Position numbers and translations under genes: made by a program. Source: a virus. From it: a stretch of 64,000 bases of DNA. The DNA lies in IMG/VR virus record IMGVR_UViG_3300013006_001433, positions 1 through 64,000 of that record; one strand, written 5' to 3'. Positions 6,351 to 13,988 of the stretch are shown in pieces. Within the stretch, counting starts at the first letter, position 1, and every line of letters starts with the position of its first letter. The notes below the pieces were generated by a model, which saw only the letters and a list, made by a program, of their open reading frames with translations, was not told the origin of the DNA and searched no databases.

Positions 6351-7585
6351 GCTTTTTTCTTAATAAAAACTTTTTCTATTATTGATAATCCCTTGTCGCA
6401 TCCTTCTTTATCTATTGTCAAAGGCGGTAAAGCTATTAAAGAATTATTATCTCCAGAAGTGCACCACATCAATCCATTATTTATAAATTCAAAGAATAGT
6501 CTACCTACTAAATAAGTATTTGGTGTTCTGTCGACTTTATTGATTAATTCAACGGCTATCATTAATCCAATGCCCCTTACTTCTAGTGTTTCTTCTGGAT
6601 AATATTTTTTAAATAGTTTTTCTATATTCGTTCTTAAATACTCTCCCATTGTAATTGAATTTTCGCATAGCTTATCTTGTTCTATAATATCTATATTAGT
6701 TTTAGTTATACTAGTTGAGTATGGGGTCCAGGAGAAAGTAGCGGAAATATCTCCAAATTTATATTTTTTTAAATATTCTTCTTTCACAAGAACTGCTCCA
6801 ATTGCGGAATAACCAGAAGATACGCCTTTAGCAAGTATAATTGCATCTGGTTCAATTTTAAAATAATGCGAAGCAAGCATGTGCCCTATTCTTCCAAATC
6901 CAGTAATTGCTTCATCTAGGATAAGGAAAATATTTCTTTTTTTACATATTTCATAAAATTTTTTCCAATAATCTTTATGGGGTATAATAACTCCTCCGCT
7001 ACCTAAGATTGGTTCAGCTATAAATATTTTTATGTCTGGATTATTATCGAAAAATTCTTCTACTTCTTGCATGGATTCAGAATAGGAATTTGGCGGATCT
7101 AGTTTAATTGATTCATAACCTTTTCTAACGAATGGAAGTTTAAATTTTACTATTTCTCCCATTCCAAGCGTGGCTTGACTCCATCCATGATAAGATCTTT
7201 TGAATGTACCAATTTTGCCATTGGTTATATTAGAGAAAATTGATAAAGCTACTTCATTTGCATTTGCTCCACCAGTAGCTCTTAAACATTTATACTTAGA
7301 TTGTGGAAAAAAAGAAATTAACTTTTTAGCTAGTTCGTCAGCTTCTTGAGTAGGCATCCAAGGAGGGGCGTAATTTGATTTATTAATTTGCTTTATTTGA
7401 GCTTGTAGCATTTTAGGGTTCTGCCAACCAATATTGGCCACTCCATATCCTGCAGAAAAGTCAATATATTCTTTACCTTCTACGTCTATTAACGTATAAT
7501 TTTTGGCAGTTTCAAACGCTGCTGGAATTAAATAAGCAGATGCCATATTATTTTTTAATGATTTGTATAGCAATTTATTGTTCAT
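6347..7585 (-). CDS. Class III PLP-dependent aminotransferase
   Basis: The 412-residue protein has the class III (ornithine, GABA, glutamate-1-semialdehyde type) layout. GKEYIDFSAGYGVANIG is at the N-terminus, ATGGANANEVAL binds cofactor phosphate, LDEAITGFGR contains the PLP-pyridine Asp, and ILAKGVSSGYSAIGAV contains the Schiff-base Lys. Length is normal for the family. It moves an amino group between an amino donor and an aldehyde or ketone. Glutamate-1-semialdehyde aminomutase is a close relative and cannot be excluded. Next to an amidinotransferase, it could make the amine that becomes a guanidino group (inference). Confidence 0.8.
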   Translation of the reverse strand: MNNKLLYKSLKNNMASAYLIPAAFETAKNYTLIDVEGKEYIDFSAGYGVANIGWQNPKMLQAQIKQINKSNYAPPWMPTQEADELAKKLISFFPQSKYKCLRATGGANANEVALSIFSNITNGKIGTFKRSYHGWSQATLGMGEIVKFKLPFVRKGYESIKLDPPNSYSESMQEVEEFFDNNPDIKIFIAEPILGSGGVIIPHKDYWKKFYEICKKRNIFLILDEAITGFGRIGHMLASHYFKIEPDAIILAKGVSSGYSAIGAVLVKEEYLKKYKFGDISATFSWTPYSTSITKTNIDIIEQDKLCENSITMGEYLRTNIEKLFKKYYPEETLEVRGIGLMIAVELINKVDRTPNTYLVGRLFFEFINNGLMWCTSGDNNSLIALPPLTIDKEGCDKGLSIIEKVFIKKKA

Positions 7586-7589
7586 TTGA

Positions 7590-8336
7590 TTAGCACTTTA
7601 TACTTTCGTAAATTTCGAGTTGATCTTTAAGCATTTTTTCTAACAAATCTCTTTTATAATAATTACCTCGATATGATGTTATTTGCTCCTCATTAAATGG
7701 CTTTATATAACAATCAAGTAATTCACTTAATGATTTACATGTTTTTTTAATTTCTGAAAATTTACCAATATAATTGAAGTCTTTAATGTTTTCATATCCA
7801 TAAAATAATTCTTTTATTGGTTGATATTTAATTCCATTGTAATAAAAATATATTGGAATATCATTTAATATCATATCTATATATTCTTCTAATGAATGAT
7901 ATTGATTAGCTTTAAAAACCATACTTATTCTTTCATCTAAAGATAATTTATTTATTGCGTCTAGAGATAATTTATTTGCTTCATCTAAAAATTTTTTATT
8001 TGTTGCAAAATTCCAATAAGCGAAAAGTTCGTATATTTGATCTACTGGATGATTTATTATCGTAAAATGAAGATCTTCTTGTTTTTTGTTTAAATTAGAG
8101 GTAGAAAAAACTCCATAAAGTATGCCTTCGAATCTTTCGTGTTTTAATGTGGCTGGTATCATTTTAAGTATATCATTCGAGTCTCTATAATCGTTTTCAT
8201 TACATAATAGATAAGGATAATGAAACTCTTTGATTTGTTTGTTTTCTATATCTGGATCATATAAGTCTATTCCATCTAATATAGAATCAAGTATTTTTGG
8301 ATACAATCTTCCTGCCATTGCTTGATATATTATCAT
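7590..8336 (-). CDS. Possible degenerate sulfotransferase-like protein
   Basis: A 248-residue soluble protein. Two stretches recall family 2 sulfotransferases: HFTIINHPVDQIYELFAYWN (around residue 95, like the RxPxxRxxSxY region) and FNYIGKFSEIKKTCKSLSEL (around 190, like the F-x-G-x-F/E-x-L region). The N-terminal PAPS-binding loop of true sulfotransferases is not visible, so the protein is degenerate or a remote relative. It lies 8 nt after gpK-like gene b and 4 nt before the aminotransferase in one leftward operon. The identification is weak. Confidence 0.35.
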   Translation of the reverse strand: MIIYQAMAGRLYPKILDSILDGIDLYDPDIENKQIKEFHYPYLLCNENDYRDSNDILKMIPATLKHERFEGILYGVFSTSNLNKKQEDLHFTIINHPVDQIYELFAYWNFATNKKFLDEANKLSLDAINKLSLDERISMVFKANQYHSLEEYIDMILNDIPIYFYYNGIKYQPIKELFYGYENIKDFNYIGKFSEIKKTCKSLSELLDCYIKPFNEEQITSYRGNYYKRDLLEKMLKDQLEIYESIKC

Positions 8337-8344
8337 ATGGAATA

Positions 8345-9103
8345 TTATTCTTTATCATCAAACCTTGCGACATAAGATATCATTCTAAAATGGGCTTTTC
8401 TTAAAGATTCTATTTTAGAGGTTTGATGATCCCGTTGGTGAAGGATTAATTTGTTTTCTAGTAATATTGCTCCAGAGGTTGGTATTAGTTCGTTTTGGCT
8501 TTTAAAAATTAATATATCTCCAACTTTTAAATCAGCAATAGATTGAGGATGAATTTTTTTAAAATTATTTTTTTGTAACCAGTCTTTTCTATATTCCCAT
8601 GTCCAAGATAGATTTTCGTCTGGTTTTTTTGATCTTTCTGGCTCTGGATCTGTTATGAAGATTTTTAATTCTTGAACAAGATGTCTTTCTAGAGTTGCCC
8701 AACAATCGTTTACCCCATTTTGGTAATTTAAATTAATGTATTTTTTATAATGAGAATATTTAATTGGATCAAAAAAATAAAATTTATTTTCTATAACATT
8801 ATAAAGAACATAAGGAATTTCAGTTTTTAAACTGGTATCTATATCTTCACTAGAAAAACCTCCTCCTTTTACATGAGAATGAAAGCACGCTAAAATGTCT
8901 CCTTTTTGTTCACATATTTTTTGATCCATCGGATTTATTAGAAATTTATTCCTTTTATCTAATGATATATTTTCACATTCTCGAATAAATATTTCTTTTT
9001 TAAAGATAGAAATATAAATTAATCCACAAAGTTCTTCCTTGGTGTTACTTAAGGAATACTCTTTGATTTTTTTTAATATATTTTTATTTAAAAGATTATG
9101 CAT
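8345..9103 (-). CDS. Tail assembly protein, JAB + NlpC/P60 (gpK-like copy b)
   Basis: The 252-residue protein has the two-domain plan of lambda gpK. The N-terminal JAB/MPN metalloprotease domain shows EELCGL and FHSHVKGGGFSSED (His-x-His ... Ser-x2-Asp). The C-terminal NlpC/P60 domain has GVNDCWATLE with the nucleophile Cys. At the catalytic His position the active copy upstream reads PTHGA, but this one reads PTSGA, so the peptidase domain may be dead. It is a tandem paralogue of the 9096-9857 gene, which it overlaps by 8 nt. In lambda, gpK acts at the tail tip during assembly or entry. Its place far from the tail operon is unusual. Confidence 0.7.
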   Translation of the reverse strand: MHNLLNKNILKKIKEYSLSNTKEELCGLIYISIFKKEIFIRECENISLDKRNKFLINPMDQKICEQKGDILACFHSHVKGGGFSSEDIDTSLKTEIPYVLYNVIENKFYFFDPIKYSHYKKYINLNYQNGVNDCWATLERHLVQELKIFITDPEPERSKKPDENLSWTWEYRKDWLQKNNFKKIHPQSIADLKVGDILIFKSQNELIPTSGAILLENKLILHQRDHQTSKIESLRKAHFRMISYVARFDDKE

Positions 9104-9857
9104 ACTTTTTATGTCTTAAAATATATGATATATATCTTGAGTGTCCTTTTCTAAAAGATTCTAAAGTAGAAATAAAATTATATCTTTGATGTAGAATTAA
9201 GTCGTTCTCTAGTAATAAAGCCCCATGAGTTGGTATATTTTCTTCAAAACCAGTAAAAACTATTATATCGTAAATTTTTAAGTCTTTAATAGTTTTTGGA
9301 TTTAAAACTTCAAATCCAACTCGATGATATTCACTTTCATATTTTTCAAGTGACCAAGCGTGTTCGTTAACAGTTTTAAGATCGTTATATGATAAGCCTA
9401 TCCTTTTTGGACTATTTTTTAAGCTTATATCTAAATCTAGTTCATTTTTATAAAAATCTACTATTAACGTTTCGCAATCTGTGACCCCTAATTCATAAGG
9501 TCTATTTATATATTTCTTGTAACATTCTTTTTCTTTTGGATCAAAAATATAAAATTTATCACTTTTAATATTATAAAGATAGTAAACAAGATTATGCTTA
9601 AAACTATTTACAATATCATGAAAAGAAAAAGATAAATTTTTAATATGGGAATGGAAACATCCTATTATATCTCCATATTGTTTTGCATATAGATAACATA
9701 ATGGATCTATAGCAAATGACTCCATTTTGCTTAAAGAGATATTTTTACTTTTTAAAAAGATTTTATTATTTTCTACCTGTACGACAAGACCGCAAGCTTC
9801 TTCTTTTTTATATTTTAATGCATGTTCCTTGGCTTGTATTAAAAAGTCATTTTCCAT
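9096..9857 (-). CDS. Tail assembly protein, JAB + NlpC/P60 (gpK-like copy a)
   Basis: About 253 residues from ATG 9855-9857 (MENDFLIQAKEHAL); an upstream ATG at 9872 would add five residues. The JAB/MPN part shows EEACGLV and FHSHIKNLSFSFHD. The NlpC/P60 part has GVTDCETLIVDFY (Cys) and IPTHGALLLEND (His), so both catalytic residues are present. The known role of the family is a tail-tip peptidase that helps assembly or opens peptidoglycan during DNA entry. The start overlaps the end of the IMPDH-like gene by 11 nt, so it is translated in the same operon. Confidence 0.7.
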   Translation of the reverse strand: MENDFLIQAKEHALKYKKEEACGLVVQVENNKIFLKSKNISLSKMESFAIDPLCYLYAKQYGDIIGCFHSHIKNLSFSFHDIVNSFKHNLVYYLYNIKSDKFYIFDPKEKECYKKYINRPYELGVTDCETLIVDFYKNELDLDISLKNSPKRIGLSYNDLKTVNEHAWSLEKYESEYHRVGFEVLNPKTIKDLKIYDIIVFTGFEENIPTHGALLLENDLILHQRYNFISTLESFRKGHSRYISYILRHKKYA

Positions 9858-10956
9858 GAGCAAAACCTTCATACATGCTGTTGGGGCTATTTCTCACTGC
9901 TTGTATTGTGTCATTCCATAGTCCACCTCGCATATCTTGTAGATTTCTGAATCCTAAATAACTCATAGCACTTCTTAAGCCATTAGTAAAATCATAAACT
10001 ATGTCCTCTATAGTTTTATTTTCTACAATAGGAATAAGAGTATTATCTCCTTCAACAAAAAGATTTTTCTTTGTCCCATCGTGAAGGTCATAATCTTCGA
10101 CAACGTCTTGACTTGCCATTCCTCTATACTTAGCGAATCTTTTTCCATCTATTTCAATAATATTTTCATCATCAACTACATCAGCTAATCCAGCAAAAAT
10201 TCTTCCACAAATAACTGCGTCGCATCCACTAGCAATAGCTTTAACTAAATCCTTTGGATAACGAATACCGCCATCAGCAAGTATACTTGGTCTATGTTCT
10301 GGATTGGGTTTGTCTTGTTTGAATAGATCAACTTGCGACAACTCCCAATTCCTTACGGCTTTCCAAGCGTAATAATTTCCAGTTAAACTCGGACATCCAA
10401 TTCCAGTTTTTACTTGAGTTAAACACATCGAACCTGGTCCAATCAAGTGTCTAAACCCATCTGCTTTTAAATTCGCTAATCTATAAACACTTTCTTTAGT
10501 TAAAGTATTACCGACAATGACATCTTGAGAAAATCCAGAAGTTTTATACCATCTAAGAAAATCTTCAACATTCTTGGCCAAACCATTAGCAGTATCCAAA
10601 AAGTAAATATTTGTAAATGCGCTAGTAGCTCTAATTCTTTCTTCTGCGTCTTTTAAACCAATGGCTGTAACACAAAAATTACTTTCATCTTTAATAATTT
10701 TAGCTTTTACTCTTTGGTCGTCAATGGACATAAATCTATGTAATACTCCTGCTGCGCCAAGTTTATTAATTTTAATACAAGATTTAACTGAAGATACAGT
10801 ATCCATTGGGGAAAGAATAATTGGAATTTTAATATTACAATTCCTTGATATCTTAGTAGTTGTATCTACCTCTTTCCTAGAGGTTATATCTGAAAAATTT
10901 GGGAGTAATGAAATATCATCGTAACTTAAGGCTTCTTTGAATTCTTGTTTTTGCAT
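9847..10956 (-). CDS. guaB: IMP dehydrogenase/GMP reductase family protein
   Basis: The 369-residue TIM-barrel protein has LSYDDISLLPNFSD at the start, LSPMDTVSS (the IMPDH SPMDTV motif), and the active-site loop IGPGSMCLTQVKTGIGCP with the catalytic Cys. ILADGGIRYPKDLVKA and YRGMAS follow, with an IMPDH-like C-terminal segment. The CBS regulatory pair of bacterial IMPDH is absent, which explains the short length. IMPDH makes XMP on the way to GMP; GMP reductase runs the related reverse step. The motifs fit either, with IMPDH slightly favoured. It heads the leftward metabolic operon behind the promoter at 10969-10997. Together with purA it covers both branches leaving IMP. Confidence 0.8.
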   Translation of the reverse strand: MQKQEFKEALSYDDISLLPNFSDITSRKEVDTTTKISRNCNIKIPIILSPMDTVSSVKSCIKINKLGAAGVLHRFMSIDDQRVKAKIIKDESNFCVTAIGLKDAEERIRATSAFTNIYFLDTANGLAKNVEDFLRWYKTSGFSQDVIVGNTLTKESVYRLANLKADGFRHLIGPGSMCLTQVKTGIGCPSLTGNYYAWKAVRNWELSQVDLFKQDKPNPEHRPSILADGGIRYPKDLVKAIASGCDAVICGRIFAGLADVVDDENIIEIDGKRFAKYRGMASQDVVEDYDLHDGTKKNLFVEGDNTLIPIVENKTIEDIVYDFTNGLRSAMSYLGFRNLQDMRGGLWNDTIQAVRNSPNSMYEGFAHGK

Positions 10957-10968
10957 ATATTTTAACTT

Positions 10969-10997
10969 ATTGTAATCTAAAATTACAAATAAGTCAA
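10969..10997 (-). promoter_or_regulatory. Early sigma-70 promoter
   Basis: Minus strand: TTGACT (10992-10997), 17-bp spacer, TACAAT (10969-10974), with 12 nt to the ATG at 10956. The mRNA leader would be only about 5 nt. Confidence 0.65.
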
Positions 10998-11005
10998 TAG
11001 ATTAA

Positions 11006-11302
11006 TTAAAAACTACAAATTAATTGATCTGGTCTATTAAAATGATATATATTAATTTTAGAAGCCGAAAAGTGTTTTTTTATTAAGTCTTTATGTTCAA
11101 TCAAACATTCTTCATTAAAGTATGATGTTACTCTAGCTGATAGCACTTCAATTTTATTTTTGTATTGGCATTTACAACCTATACTTAAATTTTGATATAA
11201 ATTTTTAATTAAAATTGTAGTTGGAGACGGAAAAGATTCATAAATAAAATCTATTATTCCCGAATATTTATCTGAACTTTTAAAATCTAATTCTTGCAGC
11301 AT
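11006..11302 (-). CDS. Hypothetical small protein (98 aa)
   Basis: A 98-residue soluble protein with several Cys residues (SIGCKCQYKNK, LICSF at the end) that do not form a standard motif. It overlaps the DUF1360-like membrane gene by 16 nt and ends just before the promoter of the IMPDH operon. No family is recognised. Confidence 0.5.
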   Translation of the reverse strand: MLQELDFKSSDKYSGIIDFIYESFPSPTTILIKNLYQNLSIGCKCQYKNKIEVLSARVTSYFNEECLIEHKDLIKKHFSASKINIYHFNRPDQLICSF

Positions 11303-11640
11303 AAATTTTTAATATAAAAGAATAAAATTATAGATGCTGTATATACAACAAATACAAATTTAATCTGTATTAATATTACACTACAAAATATAGATGTCCA
11401 AAACCCAAAGCAAAATGGACAAGATAAAAGCTTTGTTATAAAATTCCTATTAGAATATTGAAGATAATCAACATAATGAGCTGGCATGCCTAATGTTTTT
11501 ATATATTCTTGATATCTTAAGAAAAATGTTTTAGAAAGACATTTGAAGTATTCATAAAAAGCATCCGTTAAAAACCATACTATTAATATGGTAGTATTTA
11601 ATGATATACTTAATATTAAATTAATTACCACCGACTCCAT
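11287..11640 (-). CDS. Small membrane protein, DUF1360-like
   Basis: About 117 residues from ATG 11638-11640 (MESVVINLILS). An earlier ATG at 11709 would lie deep inside the upstream gene. A first membrane helix spans residues about 5-25, a central soluble part follows, and LLSCPFCFGFWTS leads into a second hydrophobic stretch of about 40 residues that may form two helices. The CPxCxGxW signature is that of DUF1360 phage/bacterial membrane proteins, whose role is unknown; a lysis accessory role is possible but unproven. Confidence 0.55.
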   Translation of the reverse strand: MESVVINLILSISLNTTILIVWFLTDAFYEYFKCLSKTFFLRYQEYIKTLGMPAHYVDYLQYSNRNFITKLLSCPFCFGFWTSIFCSVILIQIKFVFVVYTASIILFFYIKNLCCKN

Positions 11641-11914
11641 TGGCAACTGTTCCTGCTGGAAATGGCAATCTAATAATTGAATTAGAGTAATTCTTATAAA
11701 TATAACCACCTTGAACTGTAAAAGCTGGGAATGGTTCTCTTACGATTGAATTTTCATAGTTTCTATAGATATATTTTCCTTGCATTGTGTATGCTGGAAA
11801 TGGAGTTCTTACGATTGAACTGGAATAATTCCTATAGATATAAGTAGGCTTTTCTTGAGCTTGTAAAGTCGCGGAAAGACTAGCTAACAATATTAAGTAT
11901 ATAATTTTCTTCAT
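11621..11914 (-). CDS. Secreted three-repeat protein
   Basis: A 97-residue protein with a clear signal peptide: MKK, hydrophobic core LILLASLSATL, likely cleavage after Ala in LQAQE. The mature part is three tandem repeats of 23 residues (25-47, 48-70, 71-93), each of the form YIYRNYxxSIVRxPFPAxT. It would be exported to the periplasm or cell surface. Its promoter (11921-11949) predicts a leaderless mRNA. A possible role is altering the host envelope or blocking superinfection, but nothing in the sequence proves this. Confidence 0.6.
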   Translation of the reverse strand: MKKIIYLILLASLSATLQAQEKPTYIYRNYSSSIVRTPFPAYTMQGKYIYRNYENSIVREPFPAFTVQGGYIYKNYSNSIIRLPFPAGTVANGVGGN

Positions 11915-12269
11915 TTGAGAATGATAATAGTTTTATATAAAAAATGCAAGTGTTTTTTGGTATATTTTTATATATTAAAGAAAAATGCTCTTGTTTCGGT
12001 TCTTTTTTATAAGAAAATACTTCAATAAAAACATTTGAATTATATAATATATTGTTAATTGGAGTACAGTCGTACTTCTTATATATGTCAGATGGAATTA
12101 TATTAAAATATATATTTGATAAATAAAATCCAGATTGTATTGCGCATAATCTACTTGGAATAATGTCATTATTATAGCATGAAAAAAATTTATAATAGTT
12201 TAAGGCAACTCTTTCTGGAGGAATTGCATTTTCATGTATTTGATTTATAGGTATGATTATATCTTTCAT
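11880..12269 (-). CDS. Hypothetical protein (129 aa)
   Basis: A 129-residue protein without signal peptide or clear membrane segment. The segment GFYLSNIYFNIIPSDIYKK and the overall strand-rich pattern do not point to a family. It overlaps the upstream dCMP deaminase stop by one base (TAATG) and runs 35 nt into the downstream repeat-protein gene, so its 3' end carries that gene's promoter. Confidence 0.5.
   Translation of the reverse strand: MKDIIIPINQIHENAIPPERVALNYYKFFSCYNNDIIPSRLCAIQSGFYLSNIYFNIIPSDIYKKYDCTPINNILYNSNVFIEVFSYKKEPKQEHFSLIYKNIPKNTCIFYIKLLSFSNEENYILNIVS
11921..11949 (-). promoter_or_regulatory. Early sigma-70 promoter, leaderless
   Basis: Minus strand: TTGCAT (11944-11949), 17-bp spacer, TATCAT (11921-11926), 6 nt to the ATG at 11912-11914. 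Confidence 0.55.
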
Positions 12270-12679
12270 TATATTTTAATAAGATCTATTTTGTAAAAGT
12301 TAAAAATATCATATGATCCTTTGTCGTTATTATAATCTTCTATATAAAAGACTTTTTTAATTCCATATGAAGCTATATTTAAGGCACATCCCGAGCAGGG
12401 TAGTAATGTGGTAGCCATAATATAAGGCTCTTCTTCTCTTTTTATTCTAGATAAAGCGTTTATTTCTGCATGGATTATATATCTTCTTCTGAAGTCTCTG
12501 TCTAACCAAAATTTTCTATCCATATCAACTTTAGGTAATAGTCCGTTATAACCAGTTGATAATATCCTTCCTTCTTTATTCATTATACAGCATCCGACCT
12601 TTTTATGAAGGTCTTCTGATCTTTTAGCGCATTCTTTTGCTACATTTAATGCTAGTTCTGCGAATGATATTCGACTCAT
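12269..12679 (-). CDS. Deoxycytidylate (dCMP) deaminase
   Basis: The 136-residue protein carries the zinc-dependent cytidine/deoxycytidylate deaminase motifs: IHAEINAL (zinc His and catalytic Glu) and LLPCSGCALNIA (PCxxC zinc ligands). The N-terminal KKVGCCIMNKEGRILSTGYNG also fits. It converts dCMP to dUMP, the substrate of the phage ThyX at 35523-36182. Length is typical of phage enzymes. It is coupled to the 129-residue gene downstream (TAATG). I see no convincing promoter directly upstream. Confidence 0.88.
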   Translation of the reverse strand: MSRISFAELALNVAKECAKRSEDLHKKVGCCIMNKEGRILSTGYNGLLPKVDMDRKFWLDRDFRRRYIIHAEINALSRIKREEEPYIMATTLLPCSGCALNIASYGIKKVFYIEDYNNDKGSYDIFNFYKIDLIKI

Positions 12680-12764
12680 AGTTTATAAAATAAATATGCT
12701 GAAAATATTATTAATAATATAAAAGTAATTTGCATGTTTAACATCTTATCATAAAACTAATAGC

Positions 12765-12793
12765 TTGACAAGACATTTTATTTTTATTATAAT
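12765..12793 (+). promoter_or_regulatory. Early sigma-70 promoter, leaderless
   Basis: Perfect consensus TTGACA (12765-12770), 17-bp spacer, TATAAT (12788-12793). The ATG at 12801 follows after 7 nt, so the mRNA should start at the initiation codon. Confidence 0.85.
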
Positions 12794-12800
12794 GATAGTT

Positions 12801-13385
12801 ATGATTATAGGTATAACTGGTGTCGCCAGATGTGGAAAAGATACATTTTACTCTATACTTAAAAAATACTTAGAGGAAAGGCAACTAAAATCTCAAAGAT
12901 TAGCCTTTGCTGATGATCTTAAAGAAGAGCTTAATGGATTTACTAAAGAAAAATTTAAAATAGATTTATTTAAATGCGATGGTGTGGATAAAGAATTAGT
13001 ACGACCTTTAATGGTGGCTTACGGAAAATGCAGAAGAAGTCAAACAGAAGGTAAGTACTGGACATCTAAATTGGACCCTAAAGTAGAAAAATTATTAAGA
13101 GAACAAATTGTTCCAATTATTACTGACGTAAGATACATTGAGTATAAAGATGACGAATACTCATGGTTAAAATCTCATAATGGCATATTAATCCATTTGT
13201 CTAGAAAATTAGATGATGGAAGTTTTGTGCCACCAGCAAACATTGAAGAAAAAGCGAATGATAATAAATTGAAAGCTGTAGCTGATTTTTCTATATGTTG
13301 GGAAACTTGTCAAGATACAAATTTCTTGTATGAACTTATGCAGAAAAACTTAAGGAATATATATGACAGACTTAGACCTAATTAA
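12801..13385 (+). CDS. Deoxynucleoside monophosphate kinase
   Basis: About 194 residues from ATG 12801. Earlier starts are ruled out because they lie in or before the -10 box. The N-terminus is a P-loop, IIGITGVARCGKDTFYS (GxxxxGKD/T), as in phage T4 gp1-type dNMP kinases. RLAFADDLKEEL and PIITDVRY are the expected substrate-binding and Walker B-like segments. The enzyme phosphorylates dNMPs to dNDPs for DNA synthesis, using host or modified nucleotides. The first gene of a plus-strand unit, it overlaps the sigma-like gene by 23 nt. Confidence 0.75.
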   Translation: MIIGITGVARCGKDTFYSILKKYLEERQLKSQRLAFADDLKEELNGFTKEKFKIDLFKCDGVDKELVRPLMVAYGKCRRSQTEGKYWTSKLDPKVEKLLREQIVPIITDVRYIEYKDDEYSWLKSHNGILIHLSRKLDDGSFVPPANIEEKANDNKLKAVADFSICWETCQDTNFLYELMQKNLRNIYDRLRPN

Positions 13386-13947
13386 AAATATAAAAAATAA
13401 CCAAGATAATGAATCTCTTAAATGCCTAATACATAGACATAGTGGAATTTTTTGTGAGATTATAAAAAGATATCAATCTTTTATAGCTCAAAAAGGCCAT
13501 GACCCAAAAGATCTTTATGAAGATAAAGATGTTATCGTATATCAATCTGCTCTTTCTTTTAATGAAGATAAGAATGTGAAATTCTCTACTTGGTTAGGGA
13601 ATCAAGCCAGATATCATTGTTTGAATTTTTTAAATAAAAATGCCAAATTCTTACCTACAGATAATGAATATCTTCAAAATATGATAGAGAATTCTCAAGA
13701 TCAAAAAGAAGACATGCAAAAAGAAAATTGCGATTATTTTCTTAATATTCTAAAATCCTTAAAAGATAAAAGAGTATATAAAATATTTAAAATGCGTTTC
13801 TACTCTCCAAAAAAGAAAAATCGTTCTTGGAATGCTATTGGTAAAAAATTAAATATAAGTACCCAAACTGTTATTAATATATATAACAAGCACATTCATT
13901 TCTTAAAAGTCAAATCATTTAAAAATAATTTTAATGATCAGATATAA
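13363..13947 (+). CDS. Sigma-70-family (ECF-like) RNA polymerase sigma factor
   Basis: The 194-residue protein has the two-domain plan of small sigma factors. Region 2 spans about residues 20-85: LIHRHSGIFCEIIKRY, then ALSFNEDKNVKFSTWLGNQA, the core-binding and -10-recognition part. The C-terminal region 4 helix-turn-helix is at about 145-185: RSWNAIGKKLNISTQTVINI. Length is normal for ECF factors. It would redirect host RNA polymerase to phage promoters, most plausibly the TTAATRGTGTAAT late motif. It is transcribed with the dNMP kinase from an early consensus promoter, as expected for a middle/late regulator. The identity as a sigma factor is good; the target is inferred. Confidence 0.7.
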   Translation: MTDLDLIKNIKNNQDNESLKCLIHRHSGIFCEIIKRYQSFIAQKGHDPKDLYEDKDVIVYQSALSFNEDKNVKFSTWLGNQARYHCLNFLNKNAKFLPTDNEYLQNMIENSQDQKEDMQKENCDYFLNILKSLKDKRVYKIFKMRFYSPKKKNRSWNAIGKKLNISTQTVINIYNKHIHFLKVKSFKNNFNDQI

Positions 13948-13951
13948 TTTC

Positions 13952-13980
13952 TTGACTTTTTATTATAATAGCAATATAAT
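13952..13980 (+). promoter_or_regulatory. Early sigma-70 promoter, nearly leaderless
   Basis: TTGACT (13952-13957), 17-bp spacer, TATAAT (13975-13980), then 8 nt to the ATG at 13989. Confidence 0.8.
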
Positions 13981-13988
13981 CATAAAAT

